Positions 33,572 through 45,326 of a DNA stretch of 64,000 nt are shown here, piece by piece. The notes under the pieces were generated by a model. It had not been told where the DNA came from, searched no databases, and was given only the letters and a program-made list of their open reading frames with translations. Numbering within the stretch: the stretch's first letter is position 1; every line of letters begins with the position of its first letter. Origin of the DNA: Miscanthus floridulus (lineage: Eukaryota > Streptophyta > Magnoliopsida > Poales > Poaceae); assembly GCF_019320115.1 (NCBI RefSeq), contig NC_089584.1:100055792-100119791 (forward strand). Direction: 5' to 3'. The translations under genes and the position numbers were made by a program.

Positions 33572-36280
33572 CTAGCAGTAGAGGTCAGAGCATCCTAGGG
33601 CTGCGTCAGCTAACAAAATAAACAAAATCATAAGAAACATAAAAAAGGAGGGAAAGGAAGAAAAAACAACAATAAAGCCCCAACGTACCTCGTGAGTGCT
33701 AGCCACTGCCTCGTCAAAGGCCAGAGCCTGACCCTCGCCCTCTATCCAAAACTTTGTCATGAAGCGCGCAACAACATTCTTGCAAAGCCAGTCATTAGCA
33801 GCACCCCACACATCGTCTAGACTGGGAAAGTTATTGTTAACCTGCCCAAGCCTCTTCAAATGATCGCATCCAGCGGCCTGAAAAGACCTCACAATGGCGA
33901 GGGTAGCCCCATAAGCCCCAAAATCAGCAACATTTTTCAACAGTTGAGAAAATTGTCCAAGCTCCGCCTGAAGCCACGATGAAAACGCAGTAGGATCAGC
34001 TTTGGGTAACACCCCGCTTTACTCCATGCCGCCCATAACAAAAATGGTATTGCCAGCAACCTTTGCCTCCTACATATAGGCAAGCAAAGCGGCACATGAG
34101 TCTTCCAACTTTTTAGTGTTCTCCTTCGCCAACTCCTCATCCTTTCTCAGATCCTCGTCCTTTCTTTTTAGCTCCACATTAAGATCAACATTACGACTCA
34201 AACATGCCTCCACATCTTCAACCAAAGCTTTATTCCTCGCAATCGAGGCCTCAAGTGACCCAACTTGCCTAGACAGCTCCTTGTTTCTAGCCTTCAGGTC
34301 AGCCTTCACCTTCTCCAATGACGCAACTCGCTCTTTCAGCTTAGTCTCAACATGACCATGGTGCCAACGCGTAGCTTGAGCAAGCATAATGGCTCTATCC
34401 CCAGCCACCTCGACGTCCTCAGTCAAATGATCCACTGACTCATAGGACATCAAAAACTCTACCTCCGGCAAGCAAATCCGGAGATAGGTCCCCGCCAAGA
34501 ACCGATGCTCTTCTTCAGTCCTAATAAGATGGCAATCACAGAGGTTAGGGCTGGTGAAAAGGTCAATCTTAGGCTCATCAACACCATAGGAGATAGTGAA
34601 ATGCCTCAAACCACTGTGGCTAGCCTCGCCAAGAGCATGCTTGCCCGTACCAGCTCCATACTCATCCTCGTCGGAAGCAACATCACGTCCCTCACGCATA
34701 ATATGCACACGGTGACGGTGAGGCATCGTCCTAGATCCGATCGGGCTAGACTCAACTTTCCTCCCCTCATTAGCTCTGCCACCCTGAAACCCGAGCTCCT
34801 TAGAACCAATAGTCTGAGGGTTACCCGATTCGTCGTGCCCCTCATCGTCTTCATCATCAGAATCACCACTTGCGCCAGACTCACTGCTGTTGCTAGAGGA
34901 ACTAGACCCATCAATCTTCACCTTCTTAGAGCCCTCGCTCCCCTCTTTCTCCTCACCATCATCACCATTGTCATCCGAGATCACTTGCAAAATAGGTAGA
35001 TAGGAAATACTTGGCATTTTACGGCCAGGTAGAGCCCCCCCAACCACGCTCGGCCGTGGCGCCAGCAAAACCATAGCCACCGGCCTCGTTGTCACCACAG
35101 ACGAGACAGTGGACGAAGCAGCAACCTTCACCGCGGCAACACGATCAACCTTAGATCCCCCAATGCGCCCATGACCACGCCCACCTCACTTAGACGTACT
35201 CGTGATATTGTCACCGGCCCCAGCTCGCTTTCTTCTCTTGCCAACCCCAGCATCTTTCAACTCCATAGACGGCCAATCCGGGTAAATCAACCCAAACAAG
35301 TCAAAACACCGATTAACACGATGACGATTAGCCAAGGCAATCTTTATCACCTTATTCTTAGCAGTCCCAAGAGCCCCGATGAGTTCCTCCATAGCCTCCA
35401 CAACCTTCTTATACACGACCTTAACCACAGCAGCTAGGGTGTCACTCTTCCGCAGCACCTTTGACCAAGCCTGCTTGACATCCAAGCCAAGACCCTTCAA
35501 ACCACGCGTCCGATACTTCTCATCATCCTTTATCACAAACCATGATTGATTAGCCCTCAAAGGCAAAACCTTCATGCAAACAAACTTCTCAACCATGTCG
35601 CGCGCACACTAATGACGCAATAAAGGCATCCACAGTGGTGGCACAACCATCAAACATGATACCCTTTGCAGTCACACTGTCAAGACTCAATAGCTTCCCA
35701 CAAAGGCTAGGCTCGCCTTCCATCTAATATAGAATGAATTTTTAGTCCATGGCGAAGCCCACTTGTTTTTCTGAGCCTAGATAGGAACCTCCACACCATG
35801 ACAATAGACGAACGTATAAACACCAAACTGCAAATGCATAGGCTTACCATCAATAGTCACCTTCCGAGGCTGAGGATGGACCCGGTGAAATCGGACAAAG
35901 CCCTCAAGATCTGGCTCAACACCTTGAGATTTATAGCCCCAAACATAGATAGTGAGCTTCACCAAACTAGAGGGGTTCAACTGATGAAACTTAAGGTTAA
36001 ACCTTTTCAGCACGCCAACAACAAGAGGGTGTGACGAAAACCTCAAACCGGCCAAGAATTCCTTATAAACAACAACCTCGTCATCATGAGGATCAGGAAT
36101 AACCTCTCCCTCATACGGCCTCGCAAGATCTCCTGCGAACCAACCAGCCTTCGCAAACTCATCCAAGTCGCTCGAAGTAACCCTCGATAGACCAAACTTG
36201 AAGCTCACTACAGCATCCGAAGCAGAATCAGTGACCTCTGAACTATCAATAGGCTTCGCAGTCTTCTTCACACGAGCCAT
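33572..36280 (-). pseudogene. G1 antisense gene (gypsy-type transposase_28-like domain plus coiled coil)
   Basis: The ATG at 36280 gives MARVKKTAKPIDSSEVTDS. The next 160 residues (FLAGLRFSSHPLVVGVLKRF, NLKFHQLNPSSLVKLTIYVW, QFGVYTFVYCHGVEVP) match my memory of the Pfam family named putative gypsy-type transposon (Transposase_28). After a TAG (35777) it reads QKNKWASPWTKNSFYIRWK. Later segments in the same sense give a central domain (35596-35186), an acidic Ser/Asp stretch, a long coiled coil (about 34100-34420), and SWLQAELGQFSQLLKNVADF near 33950. It ends at a possible GT donor near 33689. Several stops and shifts make it a pseudogene. Confidence 0.7.
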
Positions 36281-36518
36281 CAATCTACAAAATGCGCCAG
36301 CAGACTCTTCAGTATAAAGAAAACTCAAAAGACAACAAGTACAAGCGACCAAGCAAGTACCTCAATAAGAGCGACGAGGCAGATGAAGCTAGCAAAAGCA
36401 TGAACCCTCGAAAAAAGAACAACCCTCGCAACAATCGAACCTTCGCTCAGCAAGCTCAGCAGCAGCAACCAGCCAGCAAATAGAGGGCACAATAATGAAA
36501 AACCCTAACCTACCGCAA

Positions 36519-36527
36519 CTATTTATA
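36519..36527 (-). promoter_or_regulatory. TATA box of the G1 antisense gene
   Basis: The minus strand reads CCTATAAATAGTTGCGG, 240 bases upstream of the antisense ATG at 36280. This is a clean plant TATA context. Confidence 0.6.
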
Positions 36528-36811
36528 GGCACCAAGCACCCACACCTAAGGAAAGAAACTGGCGCACATCTCGGAGATTCATGAACCACTCCTCGAGAAA
36601 AACGTGAACAGAAAACACCCAACAATCCCGCGTCCCATCCAACTCCACACTGGGCCCATTCACCCAATTCAATCAAACGCCCAGCTCTGGTCGAGCACGA
36701 TAGGGATGTCGCTGGACCAGGGCCGCAAGCTAGGTACCCACGCGTGCCTCCCTCCCCAAGTTTTAACGTTGCTCTGACCCATCACGTTGGGCCCGACCCT
36801 TGAGGGGATGC

Positions 36812-37390
36812 TATTGGGGGGAGGTACCCCGGCACTACTCCTCCCCTAACCCTCGACCTGGCACTGGCTCGACTAACCCGCCCTCGTCCAGGGCACCACC
36901 GCCGCGACGAGGGTGCCCTCGATCGGTTTTTTTTCATCTGTGTGTTCAGGGGACACGATCGAAGGTCAGTTGCGCTAGAGGAGCGTGGCGAGAAGGTCGT
37001 AAGACGGTGACGGCGAACAAACCCTCGCTGGGGGCGCGCGAAGGTCGTCACCTGCTGCGAAAAGGAACCGTCCCGTCAGCAATTGGACCCGGGAGTGGTT
37101 GGTTGAGGAAATGAGATTACCGCCGTACCCCTGGCTCTTGTATAGCGTTTACCGGCTAAGGTCTGACCCTAATGTAATTTCACCGCGTCTCCGTGTATGT
37201 CCTATAAATGCCTGGAGTGCTCGTGTAAGAAGAGGTCTGAACTTGGCATTTAATCCGCTATTTTTCATCTCCTCGGTATCATGTACCCTCGCCCATCCCT
37301 TTACGTCAATCTAGTCACTCACCTGTGGGAAACCCTCGGCCTCTCCCCCCTGTCTTTCAGCGAGGGCGAGAGCCTAGGAGTGACCCCACA
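36812..37390 (+). repeat. G1 3' LTR
   Basis: 579 bases, from TATTGGGGGGAGG (TG decayed to TA) to GACCCCACA. It is preceded by a purine tract (TTGAGGGGATGC) at about 36800-36811. A TATA box (TATAAAT) lies at 37203-37209. Confidence 0.9.
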
Positions 37391-37395
37391 GTTAG

Positions 37396-38853
37396 GTCAA
37401 CCCTCGTGCCTATTGACGTGTGTCACGTCATGTAAGATTTTTTCTGTTGCAACTCTGCAAATAAATGTAGACCAGACCCGGAAGCAACATGCTAGCGATC
37501 GACCCAACGACTTTTGCAGCCTGTTCGCTTGGTCGTAAACGATCGTAAATTTTCAACCAGAATAGTATTTTTCTCTCACACCAAACCAGCCAGCAGTAAT
37601 AATCCACGATCGCATACGATCGTATCAGAACCAGCCTGATCGTAAAGTGGTCTTAGTCGTGAGTGGTCTTAGTCGTGATCAGTGGAGAAGATCTAACAAG
37701 TACTGGTACCAAGTACAGTACCCTACTACGATTTGGACCGGCAACGAACAGAATGGTAAGCGAACTGAAATCACGCCGATCGATCGTCTGATATGCCATA
37801 ACCCCGCAGCGTGCGGTTTTGACATGGCAAATTAGTAACGAGGTGGAACGCATTATTTCACACCACGCATGCGACCAGATTATTATATTCCATCGACATT
37901 TTCATTTGCTGAATTCTACTGCATTAGTTTCCCCCATTCCCTTTTACGAGTAATTGTCTACTGCACCTTCTTGGTGGTTTCTGCTACCGTGCTACGCGCG
38001 CAAGTATAGGCCCCCTTTGCTAGAGGCGTGAGCGCGGTAAGAAACAACACGCTTTTTCTATAAAGAAATGCACAAACGAAGGAAAAGCACAGTTAAAATA
38101 AATTACTCTGACCTAGCTTATGCGTTTTAGTACAGAAAGATTCATAGGGAGAAACATGGCCTGAAAAAACTACCAAAACCATACCATTTGGCTTCTAGTT
38201 TTAACTTATTATTTATTTGAGCCATAAATAACTTATGGAATGCAGGGCTGGGATGCACTTTTTCTCTTCTAGAAGTTGCTTGATATACGAGAAATTAAGC
38301 ATCTTTAATATTTTTCTCCCTTTTTTCCCCGTCGACTGACATAAAGTCAAACCCGTATAGTCCACAAACAAAGTATACTGTCAAATTTGGCATGGCAACT
38401 AATAGCTAGCAATTCAAATTATTGACCTTCGCGGGCAAGCGGGCCTTGTTCTAACTAAGTCTATTCCATATACTGATATACAGCGATCGTCATGTGTGCC
38501 CTGTCACCCATGCATGCATGCTGTTGGACTACATGCTTGCTTACTCCTAATTAATTAGCATATAATCTCATTCCCTTTTCTTCTGTTTTTGCGTAACGTG
38601 CTCGGTGGTCGCTTTTCCTTGCGTCCCAAGCACCTCGAGCGTCTTGATGCTGTATGATTAATTGTAGTATTGTTTATTTATCAAATTTAAAACTGGCGGA
38701 CGTAACTGTGAAGTAAATTATAGAAATGATTGCTTATTAACCTCTGTTATTAGTACATAGACAAGTCAAAGACAAGCCCTCCGATCCACGCTAACGTCGC
38801 TGCCATACGAATTGTTTCGTAACATATATATGGTCCTAGCTAGGTGTGCAATT
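37396..38853. other. Intergenic, with a small hAT-like MITE
   Basis: At about 37517-37640 an element-like stretch opens GCCTGTTCGCTTGGTCG and ends GAACCAGCCTGATCG, with ACGATCG repeats between. GTGGTCTTAGTCGTGA is repeated twice at 37646-37677. The rest is AT-rich and carries no gene I can see. Confidence 0.4.
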
Positions 38854-38856
38854 TAT

Positions 38857-39019
38857 CACTACTAAAAAATTATTTTTACAGACAACCTTTTGGGCATAAG
38901 AATTTCTTTTTTCTATTTTTGTGTAATTTTATATTTTTTTCAATTGTTGAAAAAATATTTTAGGCGTGGTTTCAAAACCACCCTTAAAAATAAATGCTCA
39001 TTTCCAAAAACTAGTAGTG
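38857..39019. mobile_element. CACTA MITE
   Basis: 163 bases with ends CACTACTAAAAAA and, inverted, CACTACTAGTTTTTGG. Flanked by TAT on both sides (38854-38856 and 39020-39022), the 3-base duplication expected of CACTA elements. Confidence 0.85.
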
Positions 39020-40326
39020 TATAACAACATTTTTCTTTTTTAAAAGATAGCTAGGTCTAATCCATATGGTATAATCAATAGTGAAACTTGATCCTCTATA
39101 TACATGTCTAAGACATCATTTTTTTTTCTTGACCGGAGAGATATATGTTGTGCTGGTACCCTGCAAGGACAAAAAAGCTTGCGTATTTTCTTTAGTAAGG
39201 CCTTGTTTCGTATGGTTTGGGCCTTTCTAGAAATGGAAAAGCCATAAAAAAACATATTTTGTGGCTTCAGCTTTATTGGTTTTTGCCTCATAACCTGTTC
39301 AAGTGGGCACGTTTGGTGTGACTTTTGATTAAGGCGGTGGAAAAAACGTAACATAAAAAAGACATGCTAAAGGCCATTTAATTAGAGCATGTTTGATAGA
39401 AGAGCTAATTGCTAGCTAGCTAAAAAGTAGCTAAAATTAGATCTAGTATATCCAAACAGGAGAGCTAATTCGTGGACTTAATTTTTTAGCCAAATTTTCA
39501 ACTAAGTGTTGACTAACTATGGCTAACCTGGACTAATTTTCTACAGGAGAGCTAATAGAGTCGTCGGCTCACGGACAGCTCACAGCATAGCACGGGGGCG
39601 GGCGCCCAGCCCCAAACACAAACGGCCCTCGCTTCGCATCTCTCAAATTTGACCTGATAACGTCGGCGATGACGTCAAGCGCACGATTTTTTAAGTATTA
39701 ATTAGATGCTACTCCAGTGGGCAACGGCTAGCTCGTGGCTACTCGAGGGCACCAGGAAGGGCCACCGACGTGCGGGCCCGCGGAGTTGCTGCTGCGTGGT
39801 GCCCCTTGTTCGGGAACCGCTTTGTGCGCGCTAACTGTGTTTGGCCGTACACACGTGCTTGCTTGTAGCGTAAGTAGGTGCTCCCGTGGGTGGGTCTGCA
39901 GGCGGGCCATCCGTGTCTGCCTCGTTGAGCACACCGTGGACGTGAAGGTCAAATTCCGCGGTGCTGTGTCACGTGTGTTACTGGCGCCCGACAGTGTTGT
40001 GAGTTGTGGCTTCTTGAAATATACTCTTCCTTTTAAATTTTGTTGTATAATTTGACACTTTTGAGTCAACAAAACTCCATTGCAAAAATAATATTAGGGG
40101 CCTAAACTTTTAAGCTTGTAATAATGCAAAGTTGAGCAAAGAGTGAAAAAGTTACTCCTCAGTCCACAAAAGAATGCATTTTTTGTTTTTTTTCGGAAAG
40201 TCAAACAATTTGAACCGAAGGCAGTTAAGGAATGTTATTATTTTTTTATGGCAACCAGGGAACCAGTACAAGTTATGATGGCGTCGAGCAAATTCTCTCA
40301 TAATTCATTGCGTCATTTCATTACTA
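39020..40326. other. Intergenic, decayed MITE sequence
   Basis: 39386-39555 (GCATGTTTGATAGAAGAGC, GTATATCCAAACAGGAGAGC and following) resembles one end of a common grass MITE. A GC-rich patch at 39725-39990 shows no recognisable coding. No gene seen. Confidence 0.4.
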
Positions 40327-40355
40327 CTAGCAAATATATCCGTACGTTGCAACGG
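40327..40355 (-). other. Helitron 3' terminus, outer
   Basis: CTAG at 40327-40330. CCGT/ACGG stem at 40340-40355 around TGCAACGT. No long inverted repeats, as expected. Confidence 0.7.
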
Positions 40356-40378
40356 GTATATAATCTTTTATATGGTAA

Positions 40379-40407
40379 CTAGTTAAATGCCCGTACGTTG
40401 CAACGAG
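40379..40407 (-). other. Helitron 3' terminus, inner second copy
   Basis: In minus sense: CTCGTTGCAACGTACGGGCA, then TTTAA and CTAG ending at 40379, followed by TT. It shares the CGTTGCAACGTACGG core with the outer terminus. Confidence 0.65.
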
Positions 40408-40829
40408 TACACATAATATCACGATAACATATGTATAAACGCATGTTATACTGTATCTAAAATAGATACTGCAATCGTGATGTTTTACAAGTTGCAATAC
40501 ACGAGCATTCACCTTAATCATAACAAGTTTGTGTTTTACAATACATGTTTTACAATATATTGTACAATTAAGAATCTAATCTCTCAATGTTTCGACCAAG
40601 AGAACGTGCTTTGCACGAACACCAAGCTGCAGCTGGTCACCAATCAAAGATAATCCAGAAGATTTTCAAGTCCAAGATGCGGCATCTAACTTCTTGCAGC
40701 TGAAGCATGCAAATAGTTAAAGCTGTAGTTAGAAGTATCTTGCACATAAGTTGTTTGTTAATTTTTAAAGTTAAAGTACTACTGATATATCTTAAAAAAT
40801 ATGTATCGACGTGTAATGCATTACCTCTT

Positions 40830-42300
40830 TCATAGAGTTAGAACCTCTTTATATACAATATTCTTTGTGAATATATCCTTTGTCGATCCCTTCTTCCCCT
40901 TCCCTTTCCCTTTTTCCTTGTTCACGTCCTTCTCAGCTGCCGGCACAGCCAAGATCCTAATGTTCAATCTTGTAGTAGCTCTTGATAGCGCCACATACAA
41001 TTGGCCATACGAGAACACTGGTTTCGGCAAGTATACCCCGACGTTAGGGATAGTCTGCCCCTGTGCCTTGTTAACAGTCATTGCGAAGCTGAGCCGAATA
41101 GGAAACTGCTTTCGCTTAAATTGGAAAGGGAACATCTCATCGTTCGATGGGCATAAGGGTATTCGAGGCAGAAAAACCCGCTTTCCAGCGTGCTGTCCTA
41201 ACACAATTTCTGCGTCTATGGTATTCTTTTGGAACCCCTGTATGATAAGCCTGGTGCCATTACAAAGTCCGTTCATAGGGTCAATGTTCCTAAGCAATAT
41301 GACCGGACAACCAATCTTCAGCTTCAACACACGTGGAGGTAGCCCATTGGGTGTCAAAGTGTTAAGAAATTCCTCAGGGTAGTAGTTGTGCGGATCATCC
41401 ACCGCACAGTCAAAGCTATGGTACACCATCTTATCCCCGTGGAAACGACCTATCATCTTCATATTAATCATATCAACCCATTCGTTCCGCGTAGATAATA
41501 TCGCTCGAGAGGTGATATAATCTTTGCTTGACATATTTGCATTGAGGTTAGGGAATATGCAATCAATTAGAGTATCAAGATCACTATCTTCCCTAATGTG
41601 CGGAACACATATATCATGAGGAAGATGGATTTCAACATCAACAGTCGCCTCTTCAGAACCTTCACCGACGCGCAACAAGTATTCTGCAAACCATGGGTCG
41701 CTCTTTGCCCTCATGCTGCGCACCAGTTTTAGATGCCGCATGGAATCCCAAAGGTACGACGTCCACAACGAGGCACCAACTACCTGAGCCCTTGACCCTC
41801 TCCGAACAACGGGAAGAACCTGTCTGAAATCTCCACCGAACACCACGGTCTTCCCCCCAAACAGCAACTCTAGTCGGTCCATTATATCACGAAGGTTGTT
41901 GTCTAGTGCCTCAACACCTTGCCTCTTTATCATTGTCACCTCGTCCCAAATAATAAGGGATGCGGCCCAAAGCAGCTTGGCAGTACCACTCTGTTTCGTG
42001 AAAGGTGCAAAAGGCCCCATTATCGATGGTGAGGGGAATCTTGAAGTGCGAGTGGGCGGTTCTGCCACCAGGCATTATTGAGGCCGCAACACCAGATGTA
42101 GTTGTTGCCACTATAATCTTTTTCTGACTGTGTATAGTAGCGAGAAGTGCTCTGTACAGATAAGTCTTTCCGGTCCCGCTAGGACCATCCACAAAGAAGA
42201 GACCACCGTCCTCGGTATCAATCGAGGACATGATCTCATCGTATACAGCCTGCTGCCCTTGTTAAGGGTGTCTGACAGAGCCACATCATCCTCGTTAACC
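40830..42300 (-). pseudogene. Helitron Pif1-like helicase domain
   Basis: SF1 helicase used by Helitrons for strand unwinding. Motifs in order: Walker A GPSGTGKTY (about 42180), TTTSGVAAS and GGRTAHSHF, Walker B LIIWDEVTM, GGDFRQVLPVV, and near the end VNKAQGQTIPNV and LYVALSRA. A frameshift near 41990-42010 separates the Walker A segment from the rest, so two frames (42231-41911 and 42068-40830) are needed. The C-terminal basic tail KEKGKGKGKKGS follows. Confidence 0.9.
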
Positions 42301-42314
42301 TCAATGCTAGCCTC

Positions 42315-42965
42315 CTAAAAAATCTCTCTAGGAATATCATGAGAGGCATAATATGTGTCGTCGATATCAGGAAGTTGATACATCTTTATATCCTTCTGTA
42401 TTGATTGTAGCAATTTTCGAATATCCATGAGGACCATCTGCTCCACCATGAAGGTGGATTGATTATTACGCCTATAGTCCTCCAACATTGCCTCCTTGTG
42501 TTTCTCCCATAGTCCAAACACATCACTGGGCTCACAAAATACTAATATTGTTGCAAAGAGCCTTCGCAGCGCATATGGCATCATCCACCCGGTTGCCTCA
42601 GCGAGACTCTCATTTAGAGTGTTGTCCTCTTCGATTAAGCCCCTTCTTTCTACAGCTTCACGGAAGATCGGTAGGATTTTGCCATCCATGGTCCTTAGAC
42701 ACTCAAACGAGGTTGCACCAGCCACATGGTTCAGGAGAACCCTAAGATAGTAACGCTCCCCCTCGGCTGGATTGGCAGACACGATTCTTCCAATCTGTCG
42801 TAATGTATCACGACGTACCCTATTTTTCCAAACTTTGCCCTGTGCTTGCCACGTATAGAACTCAGGAAAGTCCCGATACAATATACCTCGAGTTGTTTCA
42901 TCTGTCCTGTTCTTCTCAAAGTACGCTGTAAGCATTGACTTATCAACACCTAGACGATCAAGCAC
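42315..42965 (-). pseudogene. Helitron protein, segment between Rep and helicase
   Basis: Open for 216 codons: YFEKNRTDETTRGILYRDFP, VSANPAEGERYYLRVLLNHV, FGLWEKHKEAMLEDYRR. This is the conserved spacer of plant Helitron transposases. It ends in a TAG (42315) before EASIEVNEDDVALSDTLNKG, which leads into Walker A. Confidence 0.88.
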
Positions 42966-43935
42966 TCATCGAATCCCCTGGCGCCAATGACACCATGTGC
43001 ATGTCAGGAAGATGTAGCTGTAAGGACAACACAAAAGGGTACCTATCACTCAAATCAAACTCGTATATCCTCCACAAGGCTTCTGGGGGGTTACCCATCT
43101 AGCATCTCTGTACTGCTTGATCTCATCAACGTTTCCTTCACTATCCTCCTTGTCAGCCTCTCTCATGGCCACAGATGTTCGGTCATGACCCTTGTAAATG
43201 TACTTAAACAGATACTTGACTGCCTTGATGCTCCCACATGCCTCAACATTGATGTGGCAGTTGAATAGAAGGAGGAGATACGGGTTGTAAGGCATGACCC
43301 ATCTGTTGTCAAGCTCGTGTCCGCAAACTTTTTCTTTTCGGCCATCTTCACGCCATTTGTAAACTGGATATGAATCCTTGCCTTGTATTGTGATATCGCA
43401 GAAAGGTCTAGGGTAATGGTTCTTGCAGGAATCACGACCCTTTGTGCATGGACAATCGCGATTAAGCAGTCCGCAAGGGCCATGCATCATATGTTTGGTA
43501 ACCATCTTGTACAAGACTGGATACTTCTTCTTGTTCGGGAGCTCAGCTGAGATGAGGCGATCATACTGCTCTAGACACGTGATATTGTACTTCCTATCCA
43601 TGATTAGCAAAAAATGTGCATGAGGTAGACCCCTCTTCTAAAACTCCACAACATAAACATGTGCTCGCACCTTTCTAAGGATATCCTTTTTTAGTAGTCT
43701 ATCCTTCAGCTCTTGTAGTTTTGCTCTAAAGACCTGAACAACGAGATCTGGACGATCATGTGGTGTCTGGCTAGGGTAGAGTTCATGCTTGATCTCATCC
43801 TAGTTTGGGTTACATGTCATAGTTAGGAAGATGTTCGGTTTACCAAACCTCCGTACCAGAGCCATTGCGTCCATGTACCGACGCCTCATGTCACGGGGGC
43901 CTCCAATAAATAATGAAGGCATCACTGTCCTCTTT
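42966..43935 (-). pseudogene. Helitron Rep (HUH nuclease) domain, broken
   Basis: Rep nicks and joins single strands during rolling-circle transposition. In minus sense: MPSFIGGPRDMRRRYMDAMA, FGKPNIFLTMTCNPN (then TAG for Trp), VEF (TAG for Gln), the HUH motif GLPHAHFLL (about 43605), and the two-tyrosine motif KYLFKYIYKG. The metal-binding His pair and both Tyr are kept. A frameshift near 43095 precedes YEFDLSDRYPFVLSLQLHLP. Confidence 0.88.
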
Positions 43936-45000
43936 CCAACACTTCTGCTCTACCTTCACCGGCATGAAGGATGCACATTGTATCATGCATGCTAATGATT
44001 TTGCTACTACAGATCAATATGAAACATTTTCGTGATGAGAGGTAGAACACAAGTAGTCTTTGAAGGGTTACCTGACTGATACACATCGATCGATAACCGT
44101 CCATAAGCAGTACAAGCCTGAAATGATGCAAGCCTTTTTCTTATTGTCTAAAACTATGAAACATACTATTTGCAGCTAGATCAAACTGATGATAATTGTG
44201 TGCTTCACCTAACTGAATGGCAAATGAATCAATCTGCTGATATTTAAAATCAAACAAAGAACTGGATCTTCATCCGCCATTGCTCACCGTGTAGACAGCC
44301 AGATGCAGGACTAAGGAGGGGAGCTCGAGCTAGAGGCTGGCGCGGCCCGCGGGCGGGCGGGCGACCTGGCCGCGCCGGAGATCTGGGCATCCGCCGTTCG
44401 GCCTGTCCGGAGGCGTCAGGGATGCTGCTGCTGCGTGCAGTCAGCGAACCGTGGAGGCGGGGAGGGCCGAAGGGCAGGTGGCGACCGGCGGCCGCTGGCG
44501 GGAAGGCGGAGGCGGGCCGCGGACAGGCGGCGACAACAAGCGTCGGGAAACAGCAATTCGGCACTTCGGCAAGCAGCCCGAGCGGGTGAGCGACTACGGG
44601 ATTGGAGGAGGAGATCACGTGGAGGATTTTTGACAGGGTAACGTATGAGACCCGAGGGAGACCGAGGCACCACCGCGCGGGCAAGCCAATAAGCGTCGGG
44701 GGATGTGAGGATTTTGACCGGGGAACTGCATGCGAGGTCAAGGGAGGGATTGATTATTTCCTTTTCTGCTGGCATGGATGATGGTTGTGAGGTGGCGACG
44801 TGAGCGAGCGCAGGAAGGGCAGGCGCAGGTGATTTGCTTTTGCTCCGGTGCTGCGGTGATTGAATGACGAGCGAAGCTCTCGGTGATCGCTCGCACGACA
44901 CCGGGTCCACTGCAGGCGCGAGCTAGCGAAGGCGCGTCGGGCAAGCGCAGACGCGAGCGAGTTTTCGAATGCGGATCAATAATTCTCTTATGGATTTTTT
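43936..45000 (-). other. Helitron 5' portion, GC-rich and unidentified
   Basis: 44132-44260 is AT-rich. 44260-44960 is strongly GC-rich, with open frames on both strands that match nothing I know. A G-box-like CACGTG occurs near 44616. If the 5' terminus at 45011 is right, this is the Helitron leader or captured host sequence. Otherwise it is ABCB upstream DNA. Confidence 0.35.
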
Positions 45001-45008
45001 AGTTGTAG

Positions 45009-45097
45009 AGAAGAGAAGAGAGTAGAGATAGAGATAGAGAAGAGAAGAAATAGAGAAAGAGGAGAAAAGAAGAGAAGAGATAGAGATAGAGATAGAT
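45009..45097. repeat. GA/GATA-rich purine tract
   Basis: About 90 bases almost purely of AGAGAA and GATAGA units on the plus strand, 330-420 bases upstream of the ABCB start codon and next to the proposed Helitron end. Confidence 0.85.
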
Positions 45098-45208
45098 GGC
45101 CTGTTCACTGGTTGGTTTCTGAGCTGATAAGTCCGATTAGTACTGGTTTGTTATGAGAGAAAAATACTGTTGAACTGACTGCCCGGGCTGAAACCAAACA
45201 ACGAATAC
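45096..45208. mobile_element. Short hAT-like MITE in the ABCB upstream region
   Basis: Ends GCCTGTTCACTGGTTGGTTTC and, inverted, GTATTCGTTGTTTGGTTTC. The inner motif GAGAGAAAAATACTGTT is shared with other such MITEs in this window (near 4958 and 37566). No target duplication identified. Confidence 0.5.
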
Positions 45209-45319
45209 GCCGAGAGATAGAGACCCTACCTACTTGCGTAAAAAGTTTCGCAACAGAAGTTGGGCAGCTGCAATGGCTCCTTTCCCGACTACTACCGCCC
45301 TGTGCGACCAACGAACCCC

Positions 45320-45326
45320 ATAAATA
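45320..45326 (+). promoter_or_regulatory. TATA-like box of ABCB
   Basis: ATAAATA in CCCCATAAATACCG, 100 bases upstream of the ATG at 45426. Confidence 0.5.

Larger units (their letters stand above)
8803..37390 (+). mobile_element. G1: Ty3/gypsy (Tat-like) LTR retrotransposon, host of nested insertions
   Basis: The 5' LTR is in two pieces (8803-9087 and 24358-24664) and the 3' LTR is intact at 36812-37390. The flanks are GTTGG (8798-8802) and GTTAG (37391-37395), a 5-base duplication with one change. Gene order on the plus strand is gag, protease, RT, RNase H, integrase, which is the Ty3/gypsy order. An extra small sense gene and a long antisense gene lie between pol and the 3' LTR. Extra antisense genes in that position are known from the Tat lineage (maize Grande is an example). 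Removing C1 with one GTGGT copy restores a 5' LTR that aligns with the 3' LTR without a gap at the join. Confidence 0.9.
40327..45011 (-). mobile_element. Degenerate Helitron
   Basis: It encodes the Helitron Rep plus Pif1-like helicase on the minus strand. The 3' end lies at the left: in minus sense CCGTTGCAACGTACGG (hairpin-forming) is followed by ATATATTTG and CTAG at 40330-40327, with T as next base. A second such end lies 52 bases further in. The candidate 5' end is TCTCTACAACTAAAAAATCC, starting at 45011 in minus sense, close to the Helitron 5' consensus. Its neighbour base is T instead of the expected A, so the right boundary is uncertain. Confidence 0.75.

Noticed and set aside
44250..44910. 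Open frames of about 160 codons on the minus strand
   Set aside because: GC content above neighbours lengthens chance frames. Arg/Pro/Ser-rich, no domain, and overlapping frames on both strands are equally long.
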